Source of the DNA: Kutzneria buriramensis
Lineage (GTDB): Bacteria; Actinomycetota; Actinomycetes; Mycobacteriales; Pseudonocardiaceae
Reading direction: 5' to 3'
Length of the DNA stretch: 64,000 nucleotides
Assembly (NCBI RefSeq): GCF_003387475.1
Contig: NZ_QUNO01000005.1
Span: 62,001-126,000 of the forward strand
In this document: piece after piece, positions 42,551 through 52,795 of the stretch
Layout of the letters: every line of letters begins with the position of its first letter
Position numbering within the stretch: position 1 is the stretch's first letter
The notes under the pieces: model-generated
Seen by the model: the letters and a program-made list of their open reading frames with translations, nothing else
Told to the model about the DNA's origin: nothing
Database searches by the model: none
Translations under genes and position numbers: made by a program

Positions 42551-43003
42551 TCACACCGCCGCGCCGGGACCTGCCATGACGTCAACGTCGTCGGCGTGCA
42601 TCGGCTCGCCGCAGTGGGCGCAGCGCAGGTCGACGCTGCTGATCTCGCCGCACGCGTGATGGCGGTAGAGCACCGGCGGGCCGGCCTCGCCGGCGAGCCA
42701 CTTGTCGCCCCAGCCGACCATGACCATGAGCAGGTCGATCAGCTCCGTGCCCTTTTCCGTCAGGACGTACTCGTAGCGCGGCCGCCGGTCGTAGGGGCGA
42801 CGGTCGAGCACGCCGTGGTCGATCAGGTGGTTCAGTCGCTCGGTCAGGACCTTCCGGGAGATGCCGAGGTCGGCCTGGAGCTGATCGAAGCGAGTGAGCC
42901 CGACCCAGACGTCTCGCAGGATCAGCGGTGACCAGGGCTCCCCGATGACGTTCAACGTCCGTGCGATCGAGCAGGCCATGGTGCCGAAGTCCGTCCGCTG
43001 CAT
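42551..43003 (-). CDS. HxlR family transcriptional regulator with C-terminal zinc-ribbon-like tail
   Basis: 150 residues. The winged helix (about 10-100) is typical of HxlR: CSIARTLNVIGEPWSPLILRDVWVG, then RKVLTERLNHLIDHGVLDRRPY. The single N-terminal Cys (Cys11) is the position used for redox or electrophile sensing in several HxlR proteins. The tail has CGEISSVDLRCAHCG, three cysteines and a nearby His that could bind zinc. It is divergent from the RibD-type reductase gene, and palindromic sites lie in the gap. Confidence 0.88.
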   Translation of the reverse strand: MQRTDFGTMACSIARTLNVIGEPWSPLILRDVWVGLTRFDQLQADLGISRKVLTERLNHLIDHGVLDRRPYDRRPRYEYVLTEKGTELIDLLMVMVGWGDKWLAGEAGPPVLYRHHACGEISSVDLRCAHCGEPMHADDVDVMAGPGAAV

Positions 43004-43024
43004 GGGGCCAGTCTAGCAATCAGG

Positions 43025-43068
43025 GTTCCCTCAGGGAACTCCGCCTGTTACGGTCGTGGAGTCTCTTG
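43025..43068. promoter_or_regulatory. Putative HxlR operators
   Basis: GTTCCCTCAGGGAAC (43025-43039) is an exact palindrome with 7-bp arms. A second imperfect palindrome runs from GGAGT at 43048 to ACTCC at 43068 around CTTGAAG. Both lie between the HxlR start and the reductase start. Confidence 0.6.
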
Positions 43069-43094
43069 AAGGAACTCCAGAGAGGATCGAGGGG

Positions 43095-43688
43095 ATGAGC
43101 AAGGTCTTCACCGCCCTCGCGGTGTCCGTCGACGGGTACATCACCGGCCGCGACCCGCGCGCCGGGTACGGGCTCGGCGACGGGTCCACGCTGTTCGACT
43201 GGTACTTCGACGGCGACACGCCCAGCCAGGTGTTCGACGGGTTCACGCTGGCCGGGGCCAGCGCGCCGATCTTCGACGCCCTCGCCGGACGCGTCGGCGC
43301 GATCGTCGCCGGCCGCAACACGTACGAGGACTCCGACCACTTCGGCGGCGGCAGCCCGCATCCGGCGGCCCACCTGGTCGTGCTCAGCCACCGGCCGGCG
43401 CCCGAGATCAGCGAGCGGCAGACCCTGGTCACCACCGGCATCGAGGACGCCGTTGCCGCCGCACGGAAGGCCGGCGCCGGCAAGGACGTCGGCCTCATGG
43501 GCGGCGGCGTCGTGACGTCGGCGCTGCGGGCCGGGCTCGTCGACGAGCTGGTCCTGCACCAGGTGCCCGTCCTGCTCGGCGGCGGCCGCCCCTTCTTCCA
43601 GTCGCTACCGGAGCACATCCGCCTCCGCCTCATCGACGTCGTGCCCGCGCCCGGCGTCACCCACCTCCACTACGCCGTCCAGCACTGA
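43095..43688 (+). CDS. RibD C-terminal / dihydrofolate reductase-like protein
   Basis: 197 residues of the RibD_C NAD(P)H-dependent reductase family: KVFTALAVSVDGYITG at the start, GRNTYEDSDHFGG in the middle, KDVGLMGGGVVTSALRAGLVDEL near the C-terminus. These proteins reduce unknown pterin-like or other substrates. The ATG at 43095 follows GAGAGGA. Divergent HxlR control and the adjacent PPOX gene suggest a stress-response pair. It resembles the second RibD-type gene at 45082-45660 in fold only. Confidence 0.88.
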   Translation: MSKVFTALAVSVDGYITGRDPRAGYGLGDGSTLFDWYFDGDTPSQVFDGFTLAGASAPIFDALAGRVGAIVAGRNTYEDSDHFGGGSPHPAAHLVVLSHRPAPEISERQTLVTTGIEDAVAAARKAGAGKDVGLMGGGVVTSALRAGLVDELVLHQVPVLLGGGRPFFQSLPEHIRLRLIDVVPAPGVTHLHYAVQH

Positions 43689-43706
43689 TCCCTCAAGGAA
43701 ACCGCC

Positions 43707-44084
43707 ATGATCGACACCGACGTCCGCCGCGTCCTCGACGGCACCCCCATCGCCCACCTCGCCACCGTCCTGCCCGACGGCGCGCCGCACTCCGTGCCGG
43801 TGTGGATCGGCACCCACGGCGACCACATCGCCATCCTCACCGGCCCCGACAGCCGCAAGGCCCGCAACCTGCGCCGCGACCCGCGGGTGGCGCTGTCCCT
43901 GACCCCCGCCGACAACCCCTTCCAGCCGGTCATCGTCCGCGGCCGGGTCGTCGAATGGCTCGACGGCGACGCCGGCTGGGAGGTCGTCGACCGGATCGCC
44001 GCCAAGTACATCGGCGGCCCCTACTCGCGCGCCGAGCAGCGGATCGTCGCGCTCATCGCTCCCGATCGGCAGAGTGCGGGCTGA
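43707..44084 (+). CDS. PPOX class flavin- or F420-dependent enzyme
   Basis: 125 residues forming one split-barrel: GTPIAHLATVLPDGAPHSVPVWIG, then SRKARNLRRDPRVALSL and a final basic tail, as in the pyridoxamine-phosphate-oxidase-like F420/FMN enzymes of actinomycetes. Such proteins reduce or oxidise small substrates and their specificity cannot be read from sequence. It starts 18 bases after the RibD-type gene and is probably co-transcribed under the same HxlR control. Its 3' end overlaps a doubtful small reverse gene. Confidence 0.88.
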   Translation: MIDTDVRRVLDGTPIAHLATVLPDGAPHSVPVWIGTHGDHIAILTGPDSRKARNLRRDPRVALSLTPADNPFQPVIVRGRVVEWLDGDAGWEVVDRIAAKYIGGPYSRAEQRIVALIAPDRQSAG

Positions 44085-44280
44085 GCTGGGCCTCCGGCTC
44101 CTCGTCGACCTGCGGAACGTCGCTCGCCGGAACCGTCGGCAGTTCCTCCTCCTCGAGTTCGGGCACCTCGTCGGTGGGCAGCGGCGGCAGTCTCCGCTCG
44201 GTCGGCACCGGCGCCCAGTCGTCGTCCGGTTCAGGCTGTGGGGTGGTCCGTGCTTGTGTCACGCCGACTCCAATCGTCAC
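44053..44280 (-). CDS. Small acidic, proline-rich hypothetical protein (doubtful)
   Basis: A 75-residue GTG-initiated frame rich in Pro, Glu and Asp (VPELEEEELPTVPASDVPQ). It would overlap the methyltransferase 3' end by 50 bases and the PPOX 3' end by 32 bases. Without it, the gap 44085-44230 is empty. It may be a disordered protein coupled to the methyltransferase gene, or chance coding in GC-rich DNA. Confidence 0.35.
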   Translation of the reverse strand: MTIGVGVTQARTTPQPEPDDDWAPVPTERRLPPLPTDEVPELEEEELPTVPASDVPQVDEEPEAQLSPHSADRER

Positions 44281-45025
44281 CCCGATTGTCCTCGCGGCGC
44301 CTATAGACGGAGACGTGCGAACGCGACTCCGCCGTGAACTCGGCGCCGGTCCAGTCCGCGTGCCGGCTCTCCAGGTCGAACCCGGCCAACTGGCCCATGA
44401 GGTCGAGCTCCGCCGGCCAGATGTAGCGCTGCGGGCAGCGGCCCACGCGCGCCTGTTTGCCGTCGTCGAAAGTGAAGTGGTACGAGACGAGGAGCTGGCT
44501 GAGGGGGTCGTACGTGTCGACCCCGATGTAGCCGGTCTCGGCGTGGAAGACGATGCCGTCCTGGCCGGGTGGGAGCTGGCGCAGCGAGGGCACCCCGAGC
44601 TCGATCACGAACCGGCCGCCGGGCGTCAGGTGCCGGGCGGCGTTGCGGAAACAGGCGACCTGCTCGGCCTGGGTGAGCAGGTTCGAAATGGTGTTGTACA
44701 CCAGGTAGACCAGCGCGAACCGGCCCGGCGCGGCGGCGGTGGCCATGTCCCCCACCACGACCGGGATCGTCCGCTCGTCGGCCTTGGTCCGCAGCTGCGC
44801 GATCATCGGCTCGGACAGCTCGATGCCGGTGACGGGCACGCCCCGCGCGGCGAGCGGGACCGCGACGCGGCCGGTGCCGACGGCGAACTCGAGCACCGGC
44901 CCGCCGCCGGCCAGCTCCGCGAGGCGGTCCACGGTCGGGCCGAGGGTCTCGGGGGCGAACATGCCGCTGCCGGGCGTGTCGTAGCGCTGGGCCGCGTCGA
45001 CATCCCAGATCTCGTCCTGCCGCAT
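44231..45025 (-). CDS. Class I SAM-dependent methyltransferase
   Basis: About 264 residues. The SAM motif VLEFAVGTGRVAVPLAARG, the acidic IELSEPM, GDMATAAAPGRFALVYLVYNT and HLTPGGRFVIELGVP are all in order and match the MidA/UbiE-like class I fold. The substrate is unknown. The ATG at 45025 (MRQDEIWDVDAAQRYD) is chosen because the family similarity starts there; a GTG or ATG at 45043 is open. It is transcribed in the same direction as the RibD-type gene upstream, 56 bases away. Confidence 0.85.
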   Translation of the reverse strand: MRQDEIWDVDAAQRYDTPGSGMFAPETLGPTVDRLAELAGGGPVLEFAVGTGRVAVPLAARGVPVTGIELSEPMIAQLRTKADERTIPVVVGDMATAAAPGRFALVYLVYNTISNLLTQAEQVACFRNAARHLTPGGRFVIELGVPSLRQLPPGQDGIVFHAETGYIGVDTYDPLSQLLVSYHFTFDDGKQARVGRCPQRYIWPAELDLMGQLAGFDLESRHADWTGAEFTAESRSHVSVYRRREDNRGDDWSRRDTSTDHPTA

Positions 45026-45081
45026 GTCGCCCACCCTCGTCACGACCTCCGGCGCTGTCCACCGAATTTGGCGGTGCTATC

Positions 45082-45660
45082 TCACAGATCGCGTCGGTAC
45101 GTGAGGTGGACGATGCTGTCGCCGACGGTCCGGGAGTCGACCAGACGCAGCGGCCACGGCCGCACCGGCAGCGGGGCGCCGGTCTGGTCGAGCAGGCGGT
45201 CGCCCGCGCCCATCAGCAGCGGGAAAACCGCCAGCCGAAGCTCGTCGACGAGGTCCTGCTTGATCAGCGTGCGCACGAGCCGGGAGCTGGCGTAGACGCG
45301 GAGCTCGCCGTCGATCCGTTGCCGCAGCGCCGAAACCTCGGCCAGGTCGATCACGGTGGAGTTGTGCCACTCGGGATCGGTCAGGGTGGTGGAGACGACG
45401 TACTTGGGCAGGCGGTTCATGACGTCGGCCAGCGCGCTGGTGCGGGACGGGTAGCGCGACCCGAAGTACTCGTAGCCGCCCCGGCCCAGCAGCAGGGCCT
45501 GCGCGCCCAGCGCGTCGTCCAGCACCATCTTGGCCCACGCCTCGCGGTCGGCCGGCGGCAGCGCGGTGATCCAGTTGTCGGTGGTGAAGCCCTCCTCCGC
45601 GGTGGGGTCCTGCGTGACCCCGTCCAGCGTCACGTTCTCGAAGACGACGATCGTGCCCAT
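45082..45660 (-). CDS. RibD C-terminal domain reductase-like protein
   Basis: 192 residues of the dihydrofolate reductase/RibD_C family: VVFENVTLDGVTQDP at the N-terminus, ALLLGRGGYEYFGSRYP in the middle and LVDELRLAVFPLLMGAGDRLLD near the end. GGAG lies upstream of the ATG at 45660. Genes of this type often neighbour SigG/SigJ-like sigma factors in actinomycetes, as here with the divergent sigma gene at 45805, which may control it. Confidence 0.88.
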   Translation of the reverse strand: MGTIVVFENVTLDGVTQDPTAEEGFTTDNWITALPPADREAWAKMVLDDALGAQALLLGRGGYEYFGSRYPSRTSALADVMNRLPKYVVSTTLTDPEWHNSTVIDLAEVSALRQRIDGELRVYASSRLVRTLIKQDLVDELRLAVFPLLMGAGDRLLDQTGAPLPVRPWPLRLVDSRTVGDSIVHLTYRRDL

Positions 45661-45804
45661 CTCGGGTGCTCCTTGTTCGTACGGTCGAACTGCCGGTGAG
45701 ATAGACACCGCCGCGGCGGGGAAACTGGGCGCGGGCGGACCGCCCAGTTGGCCGGGCGGGCGGTGTCGGTATGGGGAAGAGGTGCTGGAGAAGGGAACAT
45801 CGGC

Positions 45805-46776
45805 ATGGGCGAGCTGATGGCGAGGGCGCGAGGCGGGGACGGGGCGGCGTTCGCGGAGCTGACCGAGCCGTACCGCGCGGAGCTTCAGGTCCACTGCTAC
45901 CGGATGCTCGGCTCGCTGGCGGACGCCGAGGATGCGTTGCAGGACACGATGCTCGCGGCGTGGCAGGGGCTCGGCGGCTTCCAGGAGCGCGCGTCGATGC
46001 GCACGTGGCTGTACCGGATCGCCACCAACCGCTGCCTCAACGCGCGCCGCTCGACGGCCCGCCGCCAGGCCCGGGAATGGGACATTCCGCAGGTCCAGCC
46101 GCCGGAGCCGACGCGTCTGGGCGAGGTCGTGTGGCTGGAGCCGTGCCCGGACTCGCTGCTGCCGGAATCCCGGTACGAGCGGATCGAGTCGATCTCCCTC
46201 GCCTTCGTCACGGCTTTGCAGGTCCTACCGCCGCGGCAGGTCGCGGTGCTGGTCCTGCGCGACGTCCTCGACTTCCCGGCCGGCGAGGTCGCCGAGATGC
46301 TGGACGCCACCGTCGACTCCGTCAACAGCGCCCTCAAACGGGCCCGTGCCGCGCTGCAACGCCGCCAGCCGGCGGGTTCCGAGCCGCCGCCCGCGCCCGG
46401 GTCGCCCGCCGAGGACGCCATCGCCGCGAAGTTCGTACGGGCGTGGGAGTCGGCGGATCTGGCCGCGCTGGTGGATCTGCTCACCGACGACGTGTTCGTG
46501 TCGATGCCGCCGGTGCCGTTCGAGTACTACGGCCGCGAACTCGCCGGGCGCTTCTGCGCCACCATCTTCGGCGCCGGGCGGCGGTTCGAGCTCGTGCCGA
46601 CGCGCGCCAACGGGCAGCCGGCGTTCGGGGCGTACCTGCGCGGCGCCAACGGCGTCAGCCACGGGACGGGGCTGTACGTCCTCACCCTCGCCGGCGACCG
46701 GATCAGCGCCATGGCCCGCTTCGACAACAGCGTGCTGCCGTGGTTCGGGCTGCCGCGGTCGTTGCCCAGTCGCTAG
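45805..46776 (+). CDS. ECF-like sigma-70 factor with SnoaL-type C-terminal domain
   Basis: About 323 residues. Region 2 (about 10-75) includes LQVHCYRMLGSLADAEDALQDTMLAAW and the DNA-melting FQERASMRTWLYRIATNRCLN. The WLEPCPDSLLPESRYE linker is typical of the TIGR02960 (SigX5/SigG-like) group. Region 4 (about 135-190) has LPPRQVAVLVLRDVLDFPAGEVAEML. A SnoaL_2-like domain (about 205-310) follows and in related sigma factors tunes activity in place of a separate anti-sigma factor. The ATG at 45805 follows AAGGGAA. No anti-sigma gene is adjacent. Confidence 0.9.
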   Translation: MGELMARARGGDGAAFAELTEPYRAELQVHCYRMLGSLADAEDALQDTMLAAWQGLGGFQERASMRTWLYRIATNRCLNARRSTARRQAREWDIPQVQPPEPTRLGEVVWLEPCPDSLLPESRYERIESISLAFVTALQVLPPRQVAVLVLRDVLDFPAGEVAEMLDATVDSVNSALKRARAALQRRQPAGSEPPPAPGSPAEDAIAAKFVRAWESADLAALVDLLTDDVFVSMPPVPFEYYGRELAGRFCATIFGAGRRFELVPTRANGQPAFGAYLRGANGVSHGTGLYVLTLAGDRISAMARFDNSVLPWFGLPRSLPSR

Positions 46777-46784
46777 GCTTTCGC

Positions 46785-47119
46785 GGTGACCGAAACCGAG
46801 TCCGGTTCCTGCCCGGCGGCGTGATCTGCTACGCCGCCGGCTCGGTGCTCGGGCCGGCGCTGCTCACCAGCGTCGTACATGCGGGGCGGCGCAAGGCGGT
46901 CTGCCGTTGCGAAGTGTCCAACATGGACGATGACGGTGTCGAGCATACGGTCGCCGTCACTCAGGGCATCATCATGTCATCAGGTCGTTGAGCTGCCTCT
47001 GCACCTGGCACCACCATCTCAAGCACGGCACGCACAAGGTGACGGTCGACGATGACGGCACCCTGCACTGGACCACGCCGCTCAACCGCAGCTACACGAC
47101 CACACCCCACTGCTACTGA
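46785..47119 (+). pseudogene. Remnant of a second DUF222-HNH gene
   Basis: Degenerate sequence matches the C-terminal part of a DUF222 protein. In one frame the stretch near 46820-46985 gives VICYAAGSVLGPALL and, later, DDGVEHTVAVTQG (like the family's DxxHTxxxxxG). In another frame from about 46994 it reads LCTWHHHLKHGTHKVTVDDD to a stop at 47119 (the usual xLCRxHHxLKT end). The N-terminal two thirds are missing, and at least one frameshift separates the two parts. It is decayed and not expected to be functional. Confidence 0.6.
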
Positions 47120-47581
47120 CCGCCCCGTCGGGCCAAAGACCCACACACCGGCCAGCCCCCGGCAGGCGACCAACCTCCACCCCACCAGTACTGATCACCC
47201 CGATGGGCCACAGGCCCCGGTCCCACCAAGCCATTCCTCAACGGGACGCAAGCCCCTGCCCCACCTGCCCCTCCCCCACCAGGCGACGGAACCTCCGCCC
47301 CGCCCGACCACCACCCTCACCAAGCCACAACCCACCAGTACCAACCACCCGGCGGCCCACAGGCCACCTCCCCACCAAGCCCCAGCGGGCCACAGGTCCC
47401 TACCCCGCCGAACCATTCCCCTCCCAAACGACCCGACCTCCGCGACACCGGTACTGCCCGCCCCACCAGGCCACCGCCCTACCTCCACCCCAACCACTCA
47501 ACCGCCCCACCCCGCCCCTCGTTCTTTGACAATTCCACAGCGAACCGAAAACCCGCCAACACACCCCCGGCAACCATCACC
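47120..47581. repeat. C-rich degenerate tandem repeat tract, non-coding
   Basis: The plus strand is strongly C-rich and G-poor compared with all other DNA here. Short units recur with changes: CCACCAGTAC, GGCCACAGG, CCACCAAGCC and CCATTCC appear in order two or three times. Long open frames across it encode only Pro/Thr/His-rich sequence with no domain, so I regard them as compositional. It lies between the DUF222 remnant and the succinate dehydrogenase operon. Confidence 0.6.
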
Positions 47582-47630
47582 TCGGGTCGATTTTGTGTGG
47601 AGGTGGACGCTCCGCACAAAATCGACCCGA
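47582..47630. repeat. Long hairpin with nested stems
   Basis: TCGGGTCGATTTTGTG (47582-47597) pairs exactly with 47615-47630, and inside it GGAG pairs with CTCC around GTGGACG. It may terminate transcription from the sdh side or be a repeat unit. About 170 bases from here to the sdhB stop hold no gene that I can support. Confidence 0.75.
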
Positions 47631-47802
47631 ACCACGCCGCCCAAAAATCCGGGACCGTCCCCAGCGCCACCCAGAACCACATCACCGGGCGGCAAACCGC
47701 CTCAACCAAAAACAAATCCCAAACGCACGCACCCCTCCGTACCTAAAACCATCAAGCCGCACGCCAAAGAGCCACCCGGACCAACCACCGCCGAAAACAC
47801 CA

Positions 47803-48533
47803 TCACCGCGACGCCCTCAAGAACTCCCGGTTCAAATTCGCGATGCTCGCGAGCGGGATTCCCTTCGGGCACGACGCGACGCACTCACCGGTGTTGGTGC
47901 ATCCCCCGAACCCCTCCTGATCCATCGCCTCCACCATGTCGAGCACCCGCCGCTCCCGCTCCGGCTGTCCCTGCGGCAGCACGTTCAGATGCGTCACCTT
48001 CGCCGACGTGAACAGCATCGCCGAACCGTTCGGACACGCCGCGACGCATGCGCCACACCCGATGCACGTCGCGTTGTCGAAGGCGACGTCGGCGTCGGGC
48101 TTCGGCACCGGGGTCGCATGCGCCTCGGGAGCGCTGCCGGTCGGCGCGGTCACGTAGCCACCAGCGGCGATGATCCGGTCGAAGGCGGACCGGTCCACCA
48201 CCAGGTCCTTCACCACCGGAAAGCCCTTGGCCCGCCAGGGTTCCACATCAACCACATCGCCGTCGGCGAAGGACCGCATGTGCAGCTGACACGTCGTGGT
48301 GCGCTCGGGACCATGCGCCCGGCCGTTGATGACGACGCCGCACGAGCCGCAGATGCCCTCGCGGCAGTCGTGGTCGAACGCCACGGGCTGCTCGCCCCTC
48401 ATGATCAGGTCCTGGTTGAGCACGTCCAGCATCTCCAGGAACGACATGTCCGGGCTGACGTCCTCGACGCGATAGGTGACCATCCGCCCCCGGTCCCGAG
48501 GCCCGGACTGCCGCCAGATGCGCAGGGTGAGTT

Positions 48534-48537
<4 letters not shown>
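47803..48537 (-). CDS. sdhB: Succinate dehydrogenase / fumarate reductase iron-sulfur subunit
   Basis: 244 residues. It transfers electrons from the flavoprotein to the membrane quinone site. The 2Fe-2S ligands are in [10 protein letters not shown], and the two other clusters are bound by [14 protein letters not shown] and [15 protein letters not shown]. The length is typical of the group with a single-polypeptide cytochrome b. The GTG start overlaps the sdhA stop as GTGA, so translation is coupled. It is the last gene of the sdhCAB operon. Confidence 0.95.
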
Positions 48538-50456
<1,919 letters not shown>

Positions 50457-50458
50457 GG

Positions 50459-51148
50459 TCACGCCACCAATCCGGTCATCACGGCGATCGGCACGACGAG
50501 GAAGCCGCCGGTGATCACCACGGCCACCACCGTGCCGACGGTCCTGATCGTGCCGGTGGCGACGCCGAGCGTGCGGGCCGCGCTGGCGAAGCCGTGGTTG
50601 AGGTGCAGGCCGAGCATCAGCAGCGCCACGATGTAGATCACGTTGACCCACCACACGCTGAAGTCGGCGACGATGTTGTGGTACGGCTGGCCGTCCACGT
50701 AGTCGCGGTTGGCCACGCCCACCGTCAGGTCCAGGATGTGCCACACCACGTACACCGCCAATGTCGCGCCGCCCCACCGCATCGTGCTGGTGGCGAAGCT
50801 GACCCGGCCGTGCACGTACCGGACCGGCCGGGCGCGGCGGTCCCGCAGCGACAGCTGCGCCGCGGCGACGATGTGCAGCACCACCGCGACGATCAGGCCG
50901 ACCCGCGCGATCCACAGGAACACCCCGTACGGCAGCGCGGGCTCCCCGATGGTGCGCAGCCATGCCGCGTAGCCGTTGATGTCGGCGGCGCCGAGGAAGA
51001 TCTTCAGGTTGCCCAGCATGTGCGCGAACAGGTACGCCACCAGGGCCAGGCCGGTCACCGCCATGACGGTCTTCTTGCCGATCGTCGACGCCCAGAACCG
51101 GCCGACGGGGCGCTGTTTCTGTGGTGGGACAGCGATATCCGTGGACAC
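50459..51148 (-). CDS. sdhC: Succinate dehydrogenase cytochrome b subunit (TIGR02046 type)
   Basis: About 229 residues with five predicted transmembrane helices and heme-ligand His residues in [21 protein letters not shown] and VWHILDLT, the TIGR02046 (B-type, diheme) arrangement that anchors SdhAB and reacts with menaquinone. The GTG at 51148 is preferred; a TTG at 51184 extends the frame without a ribosome site. It is divergent from a LysR gene 71 bases away, which may regulate the operon. Confidence 0.92.
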   Translation of the reverse strand: MSTDIAVPPQKQRPVGRFWASTIGKKTVMAVTGLALVAYLFAHMLGNLKIFLGAADINGYAAWLRTIGEPALPYGVFLWIARVGLIVAVVLHIVAAAQLSLRDRRARPVRYVHGRVSFATSTMRWGGATLAVYVVWHILDLTVGVANRDYVDGQPYHNIVADFSVWWVNVIYIVALLMLGLHLNHGFASAARTLGVATGTIRTVGTVVAVVITGGFLVVPIAVMTGLVA

Positions 51149-51219
51149 CCCATCGACGCTAGGAGCGCGCCGATCAGAGGGCAAACAGAAGTTTTGTCTC
51201 GTGAAGATAGGCTGTGACT

Positions 51220-52140
51220 ATGCAGATGCATCAACTCGCCTACTTCGTGGCCGTCGCCGACACCCGGCACTTCACCCGGGCCGCCGAGCGGGTGCGGGTC
51301 GCGCAGCCCTCGCTGTCCCAGCAGATCCGGGCGCTGGAACGAGACGTCGGCGCCGAGCTCTTCCACCGCATACGGGGAAATCTCTCGCTGACCGAGGCCG
51401 GCGAGACGCTGCTGCCGTTCGCGCGGCGCATCCTCGCCGACACCGAGTCCGCGTACCAGGCCGTGCGCGAACTCGACGAGCTGGGGCGCGGCCGGGTGCG
51501 GCTCGGGGCCACGCCGAGCCTGTGCACCGGCCTGCTGCCGGCCATGCTCGCCGGCTTCCGCGCCGCCTACCCTGGGATCGAGCTCACACTGCACGAGAGC
51601 GGCTCCCGCGACCTCCAGACCGATTTGTCCGAAGGCGCCCTGGATCTCGCGCTGATCGTCGACTCCCGGCTGCGTGACCAGAGCCTGCTGTCCACCGAGC
51701 CGCTGCTGATCGAGGAGCTGGTGGTGATCTCCGCCCTGGACCGGCCCGCCCCGGTGCGGCGGGCCCGGATGCGGATCTCCGACCTGAACGGCAAGCCGCT
51801 GGTCATGTTCCGTCGCGGCTACGACCTGCGCGACGCCACCGTCAGCGCCTGCCGCGCCGAGGGGTTCGAGCCGACCTTCGCCATCGAGGGCGGCGAGATG
51901 GACGCCGTGCTGGAGCTCGTGCGGGCCGGCATGGGGATCGCCGTGGTGCCGAGCACCGTTGTACGGGACGGGTTTCGCGTCACCCGGTTCGCCGATCCGG
52001 GGCTCAGCCGGGTCGTGCGGCTGGCCTATCGGCAGGACGTCCAGCCCTCACGGGCCGTGCAGGCCCTCCGCGATGCCGTCACCCACTACCTGGCCGCCGC
52101 CGACCTCCCTCGCGGCACCCAGTCACTGGCGCGGGGTTGA
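51220..52140 (+). CDS. LysR family transcriptional regulator
   Basis: About 306 residues. The N-terminal helix-turn-helix (1-60) has the standard LysR layout: HQLAYFVAVADTRHFTRAAERVRVAQPSLSQQIRALE, given only in part. The effector-binding domain (about 90-295) includes RVRLGATPSLCTGLLPAML and the EGGEMDAVLELVRAGMGIAVVPS loop typical of the CbbR/CynR-like group. The ATG at 51220 fits the family start; a GTG at 51214 is also open. It is divergent from sdhC, which makes the sdh operon its likely target, but the effector is unknown. Confidence 0.9.
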   Translation: MQMHQLAYFVAVADTRHFTRAAERVRVAQPSLSQQIRALERDVGAELFHRIRGNLSLTEAGETLLPFARRILADTESAYQAVRELDELGRGRVRLGATPSLCTGLLPAMLAGFRAAYPGIELTLHESGSRDLQTDLSEGALDLALIVDSRLRDQSLLSTEPLLIEELVVISALDRPAPVRRARMRISDLNGKPLVMFRRGYDLRDATVSACRAEGFEPTFAIEGGEMDAVLELVRAGMGIAVVPSTVVRDGFRVTRFADPGLSRVVRLAYRQDVQPSRAVQALRDAVTHYLAAADLPRGTQSLARG

Positions 52141-52173
52141 TAGTGTAAGCCGCCATAAGGCAGACTGCACTAT
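52140..52173. promoter_or_regulatory. Possible PadR operator next to the start codon
   Basis: ATAGTG (52140-52145) and CACTAT (52168-52173) form a 6-bp inverted repeat whose right arm touches the PadR ATG, with AGTGTA and TGCACT inside the same arms. Binding there would block its own translation start region or promoter. Inference from position. Confidence 0.35.
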
Positions 52174-52761
52174 ATGCTGAGCCGGGCCGATCGGGACGTG
52201 GTCGCGCTGACGGTGCTCGGTCTGCTGACCATGGGCCCGAAGCACACGTACGAGATGCACCGGCTGATGATCGACACGCACAAGGACTTCGTCACCGGGC
52301 TACCGCGCAGCATGTACCACGCGGTGGAGAAGCTCCAGCGTGACGGCCTGATCGAGGTCGTCGGCACGCTGCGGGACGGTCCGCGACCGGAGCGGACGGT
52401 CTACGCGCTGACCGGCGCCGGCCGCGCCGCGCTGAAGGACCGCGTCGGCCGGCTGCTGCGCACCCCCGACGCCGACTCGACGCTGTTCGTCGCGGCGCTC
52501 ACGTTCATGGCCTGCCTACCCGTTCCGGACGTGCGAGCGGCCCTCGACGAGCGGGCCGCGACGCTGCACGCCGCCGCGACCGCCGCGGCGAAGGCGCTGG
52601 AGGAGATCCAGGCGCCGCGGCTGCTCCTCATCGAGTTGGAGTACCAGCTGGCGCGGGACCGTGCCGAAAAGGCCTGGGTCGACCGCATCGTCGCCGACCT
52701 GGTCAGCGGCCGGCTGGCCTGGCCGGACGACCCCACCGAGTTCATCGCGCAGCTGCCGTAA
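52174..52761 (+). CDS. PadR family transcriptional regulator
   Basis: 195 residues. The N-terminal winged helix (about 8-85) carries the PadR pattern LTVLGLLTMGPKHTYEMHRLM, SMYHAVEKLQRDGLIEVVG and TVYALTGAGRAALKD. A long helical C-terminal half (about 95-190) serves dimerisation. It is followed after 34 bases by an SRPBCC gene on the same strand, which is the probable target. The inducer is unknown. Confidence 0.9.
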   Translation: MLSRADRDVVALTVLGLLTMGPKHTYEMHRLMIDTHKDFVTGLPRSMYHAVEKLQRDGLIEVVGTLRDGPRPERTVYALTGAGRAALKDRVGRLLRTPDADSTLFVAALTFMACLPVPDVRAALDERAATLHAAATAAAKALEEIQAPRLLLIELEYQLARDRAEKAWVDRIVADLVSGRLAWPDDPTEFIAQLP

Positions 52762-52795
52762 CGAGAAACCCGGCCGGGTCTGCCAGGAGGAAGCC

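Noticed and set aside
47052-48011. Proline/threonine-rich frame of 319 codons across the C-rich tract
   Set aside because: Composition follows the C-rich repeats, it runs into the sdhB gene antisense and has no recognisable domain or ribosome site.
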